Shown in pieces: positions 1-9,807 of a DNA stretch of 64,000 nucleotides. The notes beneath the pieces were generated by a model. It searched no databases. It was given only the letters and a program-made list of their open reading frames with translations, and had not been told where the DNA came from. Location of the stretch: positions 248,001 to 312,000 of the forward strand of contig MU401461.1 in the NCBI GenBank assembly GCA_022579005.1, in the 5' to 3' direction. This stretch comes from Poronia punctata. Its lineage: Eukaryota; Ascomycota; Sordariomycetes; Xylariales; Xylariaceae. Within the stretch, counting starts at the first letter, position 1. Every line of letters begins with the position of its first letter. A program made the translations under genes and the position numbers.

Positions 1-25
1 ATTTCTTATGCAAAAACATCAACAA

Positions 26-97
26 GGCTGGTTGGCGAAATGGTATCGCGTTGCTTTCCGGTGGCAAAGATTGCGGGTTCGAGTCCCGTGCTGGTCG
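26..97 (+). tRNA. tRNA-Arg (anticodon CCG)
   Basis: The strand folds as a 72-nt cloverleaf. A wobble-rich 7-bp acceptor stem pairs 26-32 with 90-96. The D stem is GCG/CGC, and the anticodon stem 51-55/63-67 carries the loop TTCCGGT, with anticodon CCG at 58-60 reading Arg CGG. The 5-bp T stem 73-77/85-89 has loop TTCGAGT. The B box GGGTTCGAGTCC is intact and there is no intron. A T-run follows 26 nt downstream. Confidence 0.93.
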
Positions 98-123
98 CAT
101 AAGGTTAAAGATCCTTTACCTTA

Positions 124-132
124 TTTTTTTTT
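124..132 (+). terminator. Pol III terminator of tRNA-Arg
   Basis: Nine consecutive T residues lie 26 nt past the tRNA-Arg discriminator base, the expected RNA polymerase III stop signal. Confidence 0.7.
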
Positions 133-689
133 AGCATTTCCTCCCTTCCTTTCCTCCCGTGTACATTATCATCCTAACATCAATATAAGGCCAGGCCCGT
201 CCCGGTCTGCTGCCTTGAAATAGCCATGCATGAATAGGTACAAAGACCGTTTTAAACTTGTGTTAATTAGTCAATCCGTAAAACACCAAGACTTGATGAT
301 ATTCACAAGTGGCAAATAAGATGAGAACCTTTTTTTCTTCTGCGCAAACTGTACATTTTAGCAAACTTCGGTGCTATATATCTACATACAAGAGAGGAGC
401 TTTGCCTCCTTACTTCTCGTGCTCCCTATCCTTGATGACCGAGACCAACCTTGACGCCAAGCGTTCTCAGTAGGAGAAAATGTCTATGGTAGTCTTCATG
501 TTCATGTCTCAATGATGCCCACCAGGCAAAAAAGCAAAATGATACCTCCGCCAGTTCCTCTCCCTTTCTTCGGCCTCTCCAGCCAACAGACAGAAACCTA
601 TTGCCGCAAGTCAAAACAACGACTTAAAAGACCAGGCAAAATGCACCATCCCATCCCCAGACCCTATCCTATCCTTTGTCCAGCCTTCT
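133..689. other. Intergenic, no gene seen
   Basis: This lies between the tRNA and the 3' end of the AT-hook gene. I see no coding or structured RNA signal. The right part probably contains the 3' UTR of the minus-strand gene. Confidence 0.5.
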
Positions 690-3245
690 TCAGCGCCTGA
701 CGACATACCTCCCAATAGAATCCTCGGAAATCCAAGCCTTGGAACCAATCATCTCCCTACACCACCTCTCCACCAACGCCTCGTCCATGCCGGAAAACAT
801 GCCATTGAGCAGAATATTCGCGAAATCGATATCCTTGCCCTTTACAACGATATCTTCAACGGATGAACCCCCCTCGGATACTTTATACGCAACTACCCCT
901 TTTGTATGGATCGCGTAGACCAATAGACTTGTGGGGCGATTGCTGCTGTGTTTGATCTCGGATGATGGGAGTGGTTGGGTTGCGTGGGGGTTGGCGTGTT
1001 CGGGGTTCTTTAGGGCGAGTTCGTCGACTATGATGGGCCAGGAGGCGGAGGGTTTGCCGATGTATACTGCTGCTGCTGCTGCTGCTTCTGCTGCTGTGGC
1101 GGCGGCGGCGGTGGGAGGTTTGGTTTGTTGTTGTTTTTGGAGTGGGTTGCTTGTTGGGTTGTCGTTGATAGTGCTGTTGTTTTTGGCGGGACTCTTGGTG
1201 AAGAATTTGGTTAGTTGGGTTTGTATGGCCTTGGTGGGTGTGACAACTGTGTTCTTGGCAGGCGAGAGAACTGCTTTCTTGTCGGTTGGAAGAACTGTGT
1301 CCGTGATGTTGCTCTTTGTAGGCGGTGCGGGCACTGCGTTCTTGTCGGTCGAAAGGACTGTGTTCTTAGTAGCAGAAACAACTGTGTCCGTGACGTTGTT
1401 CCCCGTAGGCGTTGCGGGCACTGATGAGGGCTGGGGATTTCCCGGAACAGCATTTGGGGACGGGTTGGCTGTCTGGGGCAAGACAAGAGGGTATTTTCTA
1501 GGCCGTCCTCGTCCACGCTTGATGGGCTGTGTTGACTGGGACTCGGCGACTCCTGTCTCTGCCAATTGTCCTGGTGCGGTCTGAGATGTGGCTGGTAGCG
1601 ACAATGCCTTGTTCGAGGACACATTGCTTGATGGTTCAGTTGCTTTGTGTGATTGTCCTGGCTCTGGTCTTGTATTCACGGGCGCATCGGTGAATTGCTC
1701 TGGTCCGCGGGGTGGTCGAGGGGCTTTTTCGGCTTTCACCCGCTTGGCCGCATGCTGAAGCGTATCGTCGGCAGACACATTGTTTGCATCTTTGTTGTTG
1801 TTCTTGTCTTGCACGCTTGGAGCTCTTTTCCGCTGCCAATAACGGCGATGCACAAACTCGGGCTCAACAACCGGAACACCCTCTGGTAGGGTGATTCTAT
1901 CGGCCTCTGGTAACTCTTCCCCGGCTTCTCTTGGTGCTGGTCGTGGTCTAGGCGCGGTTCTAAAGACATGCACACCTTGCCCGGGTTTATAGCAAATACT
2001 ATATCCCTTTACTCCCACGTCCAAGACGCTGATGTGTTCGACTTGGTCAGGCAGGGAAGCTGGGTCGGCGACAGGTGTCTCCCCCTCAACCTCGGACTCT
2101 TGTTCTTCCATTACCATGTCGTTACTAGGCAATGGGAATTGGCTTTGTTCAGCCGGCTTTGGCCAATACTTGTCGTGTATTGACACCGACTTGAACATGT
2201 CATCCACTTCTTCGACGGGATGATCCCAAATCGACGCCGGCATGTTTGCCGTGTCTTCTTTGTCGCCATCGCTGTGGATGTCTTGGGCTTGTTCGGCATA
2301 CACAACAGTCATGTGTGTCTCCGCCTTCTTCTCCAGATGGCATACAAAGTTCTTATAGAACTTTCGGTTCTTTTTATCCCACATGTATTTGTGTAGCTCG
2401 ATGCGCTCTGCATCGTCTTCACCTTCCGACAGAAGTCCCTCCTTGAAGAGTTGTGTCTTATGGGCAGATCGTCGCTGTCTGCGTTGCTCTTGGTAAACCA
2501 TCTGACCGGGCTGGTAACCGATCAGTGTCCCGTACTCCAATGGTCGTAGACAACCTCGGGGTGCCTCGTCCTCGGTTGACATAGGGTTGGGAACGGGACC
2601 GCTGCTTCCTCTGACGGGTTGGAATTGGCGTAGCGAGGTCGATGGCGATGACAGTGGCGCTAGGGAAAGTGTCGGTATGGTGGTAGGAGGCCCCATGAAG
2701 CTATCGTATGCATTCTGGGTAAAGGCAGGGGGTGCAGAAGGCATATACTCTGCGAGGAAGTCCTCAATGTCCTTGTCATCTGGCTGTGCCAGGAAGTCCC
2801 CAAAGGTCATCATGTCTTGTTTGAATTTCTGGGCAACGATGTGCATGTCCTCAATTTGCCCAATGTCCACGTCCTCCTCTAAATCGCTGTCCGCCTCTTC
2901 CATAAATCTGTAAGCAGATGGTGATTCAAACCCATCAACAAGGTGCGATTCATCTGGTGATTGGATGGGTTGCTCGTGAGCGGCAGGTTGGGTGGGAGGA
3001 GTCTTGGGAGCTGAAGGGGAAGCGATAGTTGGTTCGGGACTTTTCCGGACTTGGAATACCAAGTCAGTGAAGGCTTGTTCTTGTTCTCCCTTATGTTCAC
3101 TCTTCATGGTTTGTGAATCGCCACTGCTGCTACTACTACCACCGGCAGGCTGCGTCTCCTCGGGTACTGGCTGTGGCGCTGGGAGAATGCGCCTGTAAAC
3201 CCGAGGGCGGCTTGGTGTCCGTCGTGTAGGTCTTCTTGGTGCCAT
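690..3245 (-). CDS. AT-hook protein of unknown function (851 aa)
   Basis: A single uninterrupted exon starts at an ATG and encodes 851 residues, largely low-complexity and probably disordered. The N terminus is Arg/Pro-rich. Residues about 570-585 hold a textbook AT-hook (KRGRGRPRKYP), which binds the minor groove of AT-rich DNA. Before the C-terminal segment there is a Pro/Gln/Thr tract and a poly-Ala stretch. Two more ordered segments (around residues 235-320 and the last 100 residues, ending VVRR) have no domain I recognise. A nuclear chromatin or transcription role is inferred from the AT-hook alone. The gene sits about 10 kb or more from an AT-rich block, but no functional link is shown. 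Confidence 0.75.
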   Translation of the reverse strand: MAPRRPTRRTPSRPRVYRRILPAPQPVPEETQPAGGSSSSSGDSQTMKSEHKGEQEQAFTDLVFQVRKSPEPTIASPSAPKTPPTQPAAHEQPIQSPDESHLVDGFESPSAYRFMEEADSDLEEDVDIGQIEDMHIVAQKFKQDMMTFGDFLAQPDDKDIEDFLAEYMPSAPPAFTQNAYDSFMGPPTTIPTLSLAPLSSPSTSLRQFQPVRGSSGPVPNPMSTEDEAPRGCLRPLEYGTLIGYQPGQMVYQEQRRQRRSAHKTQLFKEGLLSEGEDDAERIELHKYMWDKKNRKFYKNFVCHLEKKAETHMTVVYAEQAQDIHSDGDKEDTANMPASIWDHPVEEVDDMFKSVSIHDKYWPKPAEQSQFPLPSNDMVMEEQESEVEGETPVADPASLPDQVEHISVLDVGVKGYSICYKPGQGVHVFRTAPRPRPAPREAGEELPEADRITLPEGVPVVEPEFVHRRYWQRKRAPSVQDKNNNKDANNVSADDTLQHAAKRVKAEKAPRPPRGPEQFTDAPVNTRPEPGQSHKATEPSSNVSSNKALSLPATSQTAPGQLAETGVAESQSTQPIKRGRGRPRKYPLVLPQTANPSPNAVPGNPQPSSVPATPTGNNVTDTVVSATKNTVLSTDKNAVPAPPTKSNITDTVLPTDKKAVLSPAKNTVVTPTKAIQTQLTKFFTKSPAKNNSTINDNPTSNPLQKQQQTKPPTAAAATAAEAAAAAAVYIGKPSASWPIIVDELALKNPEHANPHATQPLPSSEIKHSSNRPTSLLVYAIHTKGVVAYKVSEGGSSVEDIVVKGKDIDFANILLNGMFSGMDEALVERWCREMIGSKAWISEDSIGRYVVRR

Positions 3246-3831
3246 CTTTTGGTTCTTCTTCTTTTGTTATTTTGTGTATGTATGAAATGCACTTGTGAAG
3301 ATACCGCGTGATCGGCTGTGATGTAGGTTCTTGTGTTGACAAGAGGTAACGATGAAAGTAACAGGAATGTTAAGGTTGAGATGAGTTGTTGCAGAAGGGA
3401 AGCTCAATTTGCAAAAGGTGTGTGATGAAATCATGTAGAAAGGAACTCGAGGGATGGGAAGGGAAATGCAGGTACACTTATAGAACTTTTGGGGGGCGTC
3501 GAGGTATTGTTGATACAGGTGACATGTTATTGAGTGAATGGGAGGGACATCGTTGTAGGTACATCACATTCAATAGCATATCAACAATGTACACAATAGG
3601 GAAATGGCGTTGTCAATAGCGTTCTAGTCACCACGACTGCCTACTGGTTAGAGAAGTCACTGGATGGTGACTATTAACATACATGTATGTTCAACGAGGC
3701 GCTAAGAGTCGATTAAAGATACAGACATGTATGTTCAATGAGGCGCTAAGAGTCAATTCGAGATACAGACATCACGCCACTCCTATATACCAGTTGACAT
3801 TGACCAATGACCATTCTGTTTATGCTGGCAT
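3246..3831. other. Intergenic with 44-bp tandem duplication
   Basis: This separates the AT-hook gene (its 5' side) from the esterase 3' end. It contains two tandem 44-bp copies at 3681-3768, listed separately. No ORF is convincing. Confidence 0.5.
3681..3768. repeat. Two-copy 44-bp tandem repeat
   Basis: Copy one is 3681-3724 and copy two 3725-3768. Both start ACATGTATGTTCAA and end GATACAG. They differ at about four positions, two of them C/T or G/A transitions. Confidence 0.9.
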
Positions 3832-5394
3832 TTAACCCTCACAAGCACTCTCAATCTCAATGGGATTCACCTTCTCAACCCTAGCATTATCCGAACCAAA
3901 TCGCACCATCTGCCCATTGCCAGTCTCTGCCGGTGACCATCCCAGCTGTGCCAACCCATTCTGGGGATCTGTAAGAAAGGCCCATATGTAATCCTGCATA
4001 TTCTCAGCAACCTGACGTTGTGACTCTGTTACCCCTCCGGTGAGATTGTAACTGCCAAATATCATTGGGATATCTGCTCCATGATAGGCACCCATCCAGG
4101 TATACGGTGTCATGTTGGAATAATTACCAACATATTGATAACGATAAGTTGTAAGATAGTTGTCTGCCCGCACATTGGATGTATTGAAAGCTGGACAGAT
4201 AAAGTCACTCAATGTGCCCTTATCAACGTCGGTCTTATTCGGCCCTGCCATCAATGAGTCGACAGGATATTCAATCAAGCTTGCTTGCTCGTTGGATGTG
4301 GTAGACACAAGCGCCGGTACTTTGGAAATCAACCCTCTAAACGCCCGATCGGTGTAGTTCTTAAAGATGATCTTATCATCGGCCGTTGGGCGAAAGAATA
4401 AGGATGGTTTGGTCTTGTTATCTCCACGGTGCCCCACAAAGTCGGATATCAGACTTGCAGGCACCTGTCTCATGCAGTCTAATTCCGCTTCTGGCTCATC
4501 CGGAAAATCACAACCTAGCTCCCTGGCCACAAAAGTAAAGTTTGTCTGCAGAGCATTATCCCCTTGGGCAAACGTACGCATTGCCGTTCCTGACATGAGA
4601 AAGAAGGCGGCAGCTAGGGGCTTCGTTGAGTATGCAAAGTTCAAGATATCAACAGATAGAGCACCAGCAGAGTGTCCCCATACGGTGATCCGATGTCTGT
4701 CCCCACCAAACGCTTCGATATTGGAGTAAACCCATTCCAGTGCGAGTCTCTGGTCGAGGATTCCGACATTCTGCTCTTGCAAGCCTGCAGCGTTGGGGAA
4801 ACCGAAGATGTTGACGCGATAGTTGACCGCCACCATGATATGCTTCTGCGTCCGATTTACCCATCCAGCTGGGTTGTAGTATGGCGCGCTTAAACCCCCT
4901 GTCTTGAAACTTCCTCCGGGGATGAACAAGCCAACCGGAAGTTTGTCTCCTCTGGTGGCATTGATAGGAGTCCAGACAGCAAGACTCAGGCAGTCTTCGG
5001 AACTAGTCTGCGCCATCTCACCCGGATGGTAACTCTGGTCGCTAGTAGGTATTACAAAGTCTGTGATATTGGAGTTCCATAGCGAGAGTTTCTTCGTCAG
5101 ATACTGGGGACATGGTGGTGGGAATCGGTGGGAGTAGTGGTGTTCACGTGACTTCGGGAGCGCTACGGGGGGTCTCCATCGTAACTTCCCGACAGGGGGT
5201 TTCGCGTACGGGATATTGCGGAATTCTTTGACTTCAGGATATGTGGGGTGTAAAAGGCTAGTGTAAACTCCTGTTTCGGTCTTAACCGTCAAATTGGTGC
5301 GACTGCTCGAAATATGATGGAAGCTGGGGTGATCCGGACTGCCTAAAACTAGCAACGGATCGACGAGGTAGTATAGGATTAGAAACTTCATCAT
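3832..5394 (-). CDS. Secreted type-B carboxylesterase/lipase
   Basis: A single exon encodes 520 aa of the alpha/beta-hydrolase carboxylesterase (COesterase) family, which hydrolyses ester bonds. A hydrophobic N terminus (about residues 3-18) looks like a signal peptide, so the enzyme is probably secreted. Visible family marks are the N-terminal motif YAKPPVGKLRW (about 63-73), the second signature EDCLSLAVW (133-141), the oxyanion loop PGGSF (159-163) and the nucleophile elbow GHSAG with Ser242. The remaining triad members are best placed at Glu369 (STTSNEQ) and His438 (AYHGADIP). Several N-x-S/T sites fit secretion. Length is normal for fungal family members. The substrate cannot be read from sequence. 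Confidence 0.92.
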   Translation of the reverse strand: MMKFLILYYLVDPLLVLGSPDHPSFHHISSSRTNLTVKTETGVYTSLLHPTYPEVKEFRNIPYAKPPVGKLRWRPPVALPKSREHHYSHRFPPPCPQYLTKKLSLWNSNITDFVIPTSDQSYHPGEMAQTSSEDCLSLAVWTPINATRGDKLPVGLFIPGGSFKTGGLSAPYYNPAGWVNRTQKHIMVAVNYRVNIFGFPNAAGLQEQNVGILDQRLALEWVYSNIEAFGGDRHRITVWGHSAGALSVDILNFAYSTKPLAAAFFLMSGTAMRTFAQGDNALQTNFTFVARELGCDFPDEPEAELDCMRQVPASLISDFVGHRGDNKTKPSLFFRPTADDKIIFKNYTDRAFRGLISKVPALVSTTSNEQASLIEYPVDSLMAGPNKTDVDKGTLSDFICPAFNTSNVRADNYLTTYRYQYVGNYSNMTPYTWMGAYHGADIPMIFGSYNLTGGVTESQRQVAENMQDYIWAFLTDPQNGLAQLGWSPAETGNGQMVRFGSDNARVEKVNPIEIESACEG

Positions 5395-6735
5395 ATCCTC
5401 GATTCGTTAAGAGTGATACGTAAAATCGTGGCTACTTAGGATTACCCTTTACCTGTGCTCTTTATATATGTCCGAATATGAGACGCCGTATGATGGTAGT
5501 GCCAGTTTAGACTTTGGGTCCCCCCAAAGCAATGTGGTATCCGATGTAACTGGAAGCCGCGGGGAGAAGGCCCATCTTGAATCTTGGGGAATCACGTTAT
5601 GGTTTGGAGTCCAACGCCATATCTTCATTGGTCTTTATGATTTTTCTGGTATCAGCGCAGATTGCCTACATTCATGTGCTCTGAAATCTATTTCTTCTCG
5701 ACCACACGCAACTGCAGGAATTATCATTAGGCTAAACTATGTTTATCTGGGGGGGTTCGGCAAGTGAGAGAATCGTAGGTTTAGTTGGATGACTGAATTG
5801 ATGACCAGAGAACGATGGATTGATCGATGTCGGCCTGTTGGGTTGTGGCCAGTAGCATAATACGTGGTGGTCCTGGTATAAAGCGGACATGGACAGAATC
5901 CTTTTACTAGTCGACTTCCTCTCCTAAACACCAAGATTCTTCGATCTACTGAGCCAAAGCTGGGCCTATACGTTTCTGTTAATAAGTTTCTTCTTCTGTA
6001 ACAATCCTCCTTTGGTATGTAGATTAGGATGGTCAGTGTAGCAAAAGACATTCCATATCACATTGCGGACACCAGGTAGGTAACGATGCCATTCTGCCAA
6101 TTATGCTGGCGAAGGTACGTATTACGCCAACTCCATCGCATGTATTGTCGAGAAACCGCAACACGTAGCGGGCTCGTGGTAGTTCGCCAACAGGGAGGCT
6201 GACATTAATTAGCAATATCCCAACTCCCAATTTTCATGTTGCACCCAGCTCCTCTTTCATTGTTCCCACCCATTCCCCGGTCGCGACGTGCGCAAGGACA
6301 TAATAGCCTTGTTCTCCTGCATATTGATTACGACTCCCTATCCCTGTTTGGATGGTTGACAAAGACAGACACACGTCAGCTATCACATCATAAATTATAA
6401 TTGAGGAAAGGGGGGAAAAGAAAACGGCGACGCGTAAGTGTATACTGATCCACAAGTAGGACTGATGTTGTGCAGAAATAGACCTGCAACCGAGTTCTTG
6501 ACAAGGGACTCTTGATTTCGGGGTTCGGAATAAAAAGCCATCAGACGTCTGTTCTAGGTTTAGGCGGTCTAGATAAGGTACGGCCCTAAACTATTTCTGT
6601 CCATAGGGCTCAGATATCGGCAATCGGGCATGGCAGGGATATGACTGTACACTAAAAATCTAGCTCCTACGATCAAGCAAACAAGCAATGCGCGCCTTGA
6701 ATAATTACATATTGTACCACTGGGAAACACAACTT
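5395..6735. other. Intergenic between esterase and tRNA-Lys
   Basis: About 1.3 kb holding the esterase promoter side and no supported gene. Short ORFs (for example 5468-5767) show no recognisable protein features. Confidence 0.5.
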
Positions 6736-6873
6736 GCCCGGTTAGCTCAATCGGTAGAGCGTGAGACTCTTAATCTCAAGGTTGCGGGTAAGTAACATGT
6801 TCAAAAAGTCAAGAGTTGAACCGATTCATGATAATTAACAGATTGAAAATAGGTTCGACCCCCGCATTGGGCT
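6736..6873 (+). tRNA. tRNA-Lys (anticodon CTT) with T-arm insertion
   Basis: The acceptor stem 6736-6742 (GCCCGGT) pairs with ATTGGGC at 6866-6872. The D arm is GCTC...GAGC. The anticodon stem TGAGA/TCTCA carries the loop CTCTTAA (CTT, Lys AAG). There is no intron at the usual 37/38 position. Instead the T stem is broken after GCGG (6784-6787) by 65 bp. Joining 6787 to 6853 gives a perfect GCGGG/CCCGC T stem with loop TTCGACC. The B box GGTTCGACC stays contiguous at the 3' side of the insertion. It may be functional if the insertion is removed, otherwise it is a disrupted tRNA gene. Confidence 0.85.
6788..6852 (+). other. Spliceosomal-type intron candidate inside tRNA-Lys
   Basis: This 65-bp insertion begins GTAAGT, ends AATAG and contains TTAAC (6835-6839) 13-14 nt before the terminal AG. 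These are the donor, branch and acceptor pattern of the protein-gene introns in this window, and the length also fits. It lies in the T stem, not in the anticodon loop that tRNA endonuclease cleaves. Boundaries could slide by one base (T...G), but only the GT-AG choice fits intron rules. Confidence 0.65.
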
Positions 6874-7473
6874 CAATTCCTAATGCCACTCAGTTTAACT
6901 GGGTGTACAACCTCCTTTTTTTTCTTTTTCTCAAATTATTTGTTCCAATCCTACCTTGGATTTTTATGCTGTGGCGGAAGGCTCGATACTAGGCAGAAAG
7001 AACTTGGAATACACGCGTACAAGTCCTATATAGGCCGTCGCTTCCAAGTTTTTTCTTCTTCTTCAACTTTGCAGCTAGACTTATCCAATTGGTGCAAATA
7101 AGCTACAAGTGAATGGAAATCGCAGGGATGTACATAAGCATACAAACACCGACGACCCAGTTTAGCGGTACCATAACGTTGTCGTGGGGGCCAAATGCAC
7201 AGCAAGGTTTGCGATCCTTTAATGAATATGTTGCAGTTAGGGTACTTTATCTACCTACCTAGTCCACTTGGTAGGTGAAACTGCTGACCAACATCATATT
7301 CATTTGATTTAACATTTAATGAGCCTCGCGTCGAGGGGGAAGATGAGAATGATCCCTTCTGCATGTCACAGATAAGGTCTTCTTGTCAGCATCATCAATT
7401 TCCTCGCCGGTAATTTGCCGTTGGGCAGCCACCATTCTGCCATCGTCGGACCTTGCTTTGACTAATCTCAACA
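6874..7473. other. Intergenic, probable MFS promoter
   Basis: The 600 bp upstream of the transporter. No gene or structured RNA was recognised apart from the T-run. Confidence 0.45.
6916..6923 (+). terminator. Pol III terminator of tRNA-Lys
   Basis: An eight-T run lies 43 nt past the tRNA-Lys 3' end, the first long T-run downstream. No comparable T-run occurs in the 65-bp insertion, so Pol III could read through the whole gene. Confidence 0.55.
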
Positions 7474-9254
7474 ATGGCGACGCGTCCAGCATCTGGGGAG
7501 CCTTACGGAAACGATGAAAACTCGGGGAGCTCCGAACACACACCACTGCTGGTTGTAAATCGTGGCGGAGAAATCCTTTGCCATGGCCCGGGACCGCACC
7601 ACCAAGAAACCATTGCCGCTATTAAGGCGGCAAGGTCCCGATACCAGTTGCCTTTATTTGTAAGGGCCCTGGTACCAACGCCTCAAAGCTCCGCTAGCAT
7701 CATCTCGGTGTTATGCATCGTTATTTTTGTTGGTTCGGCCGCCGGCGGGTTCCAAAACATGTCCATGACTAGAATCTTTGAGGATATCTTATGTCGGCGG
7801 CACTACGAGCGAATTCACAGTCGCGATCAACCCATTAGCGAGGAAATGTGCAAGGTCGACACCATCCAGTCTGAGCTCGCATATCTTCTTGCCATTATGA
7901 ATTCTTTCAATGCCGGCTTTAGTGTTATTGCTGCCCTTCCTTGGGGCATCGCTGCTGATACGTGAGTTTATTCTCTCCGTGGCCACTATATCTTCGATCT
8001 GACGGTGCTGACACTAAATTGTCCGTAGAATTGGCCGCCGCCCAGTTTTCGCATTGAGCTTGACGGGCATGTCTCTGGCCATACTTTGGATTATGGTCGT
8101 CGGTTGGTTTCATCAGAGTATCCCTCCGCGTCTTATCTGGTTATCGCCTGTCGCATACCTTCTGGGCGGTGGTAATCCAGCACTTTCAGCCGCTGTCGCT
8201 AGTATGGCGACAGATGTTGTATCCGAGTCTGAAAGGTGAGATTCATTTGGCCCTTTGTCAACAGGGGGAAAAGACAACTTATGTTGACATGAACTTCAGA
8301 TCCGTCAGCTTCATGCGGATCCACGGTGCCAGTATGGTGGGCAATCTGATCTCACCAGCACTGGCCTCAATAATGATGTCTTCGACCGGACCTTGGCCGG
8401 TACTATTCGTCGCCTTCTGGTTGACTTGGCTTCCGGCCTTTGCTATCTTCCTGGTTCCCGAGAGCTTGGGAACAAAGTCCCGGGGTGACGAATTACAACC
8501 TGCCCATGCCAGCTTCAAGGCAAGGTCGCTCCACACTCTTGACGAACTGAAAAAATCAGTTACTATATTCAACTCGCCGCCCATGATTATAATCCTACTC
8601 ATCACCATGCTACAGCTGGCTGTCACGTTATGCACTTTCCAATTCCTTGGCCAGTTCACCTCGAAGCGCTATCACATTCCCCTCGCAGATACAGGTTTTA
8701 TCCAGTCCGCCTACGGTGTCGCCTTCATTACTGTATCATTCTTCGTCTTGCCTCTAGTCTCGTCTTACGTCGTGACCTTGAAGGCGCCCTCTTGGTTCCG
8801 CTTTGGCGATGAAAAACAGCGCGACCTTTTTTTCGCCCGTTTCGCTTGCGCAGCGTCGATAGTGGGGGCATTCATACTTGGACTAGCCCCATCTATTCCT
8901 GTATTTGTGCTAGGTCTTTGCGTCCTAGCATTTGGCGCGGCAGCTGAGAGTTTCCTCAAGGGCGTGGCCACTCTCTTCGTCAGTCCCGAGCGACGATCCC
9001 GGCTATTCACCATCCTAAGCCTCGCAGAGATCGCAAGTGACTTGTGGATCTCCCCAGCCCTTGCAGCATTATTCTCTCTTGGTATGCGACTGGGGGGCAT
9101 TTGGATGGGCCTACCATACTTTGGTGTCTCTATTATTTGCGTCTTGATGCTTGCTTTGGCGCTCTTTCTGAGGCTGCCAAAGGATATCGGGGGTGATGAA
9201 AGGTCTGATTCAAATGAGGATTATCGGTCAGAATCGGCCGATCCCACGATGTAA
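7474..9254 (+). CDS. Major facilitator superfamily transporter
   Basis: Three exons: 7474-7961, 8029-8235 and 8300-9254, giving 549 aa. Introns of 67 and 64 bp have GTGAGT/TAG and GTGAGA/CAG ends and keep frame. The N-terminal cytosolic tail (about 75 residues) precedes repeated hydrophobic segments. The MFS signature between TM2 and TM3 is seen as WGIAADTIGRRPVF, formed exactly across intron 1, which supports that splice. A central hydrophilic loop and a second hydrophobic half follow, ending in an acidic tail. It resembles fungal general-substrate MFS permeases of the plasma membrane. The substrate is unknown, and no adjacent biosynthetic genes hint at one. Confidence 0.9.
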
Positions 9255-9807
9255 TGTAGGTAGATATCTTTCCGGACCCAAAAGACTCGGGCGACAAACA
9301 AAGGGAAGAGTATACGCTCACTGCAAAATCATCCAGAAAGATAAACTTTATTGCCGTGTCTCATGTACTTGTAGTATACGTGTTGATTTGTTATAAATAC
9401 TATTCAAGTACGTACGCAGGTAATCCTCTGGCAAACATTGGTTAATCCTATATGGCAATACCCGTCACTTTCCTTCCCATATGTTATATCTGACATCACT
9501 TTTGGCCATGTCTTCGGTAGATATTTTGAATTAGTGTCCCCCCGGGTATTGGACTTTTTCTGTTTCTTAGAATGTCTGTTTTAGTACCTAGGACACGAAG
9601 GACCGAGGCTCTATTCTGGCATGAGCATCCCTTTGGGTGATGTGCAATGTGGTGGGAAGGTGCGTCGCAGTCCACTTATGTACAGGGCCCCACAGTGACG
9701 ACAATTGAGTTATAGAGCTAAGGAGGTACCTCTATGTGAAATTCGTCTCCCTCTACAGCATCACTGTCACCTCTCCATACTGCCACACAGCAGGAAAGGC
9801 TATCGGA
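9255..9807. other. Intergenic, no gene seen
   Basis: A convergent gap between the transporter and the minus-strand ubiquitin-like-domain gene. It probably contains both 3' UTRs. Confidence 0.45.

Noticed and set aside
5468..5767. 99-codon ORF upstream of the esterase
   Set aside because: No protein character or family resemblance, and it lies in the esterase promoter.
6736..6873. Treating the tRNA-Lys simply as a transposon-broken pseudogene
   Set aside because: The insertion has exact GT/branch/AG signals and its removal restores perfect pairing, which a random insertion would not usually give. A pseudogene remains possible without RNA data.
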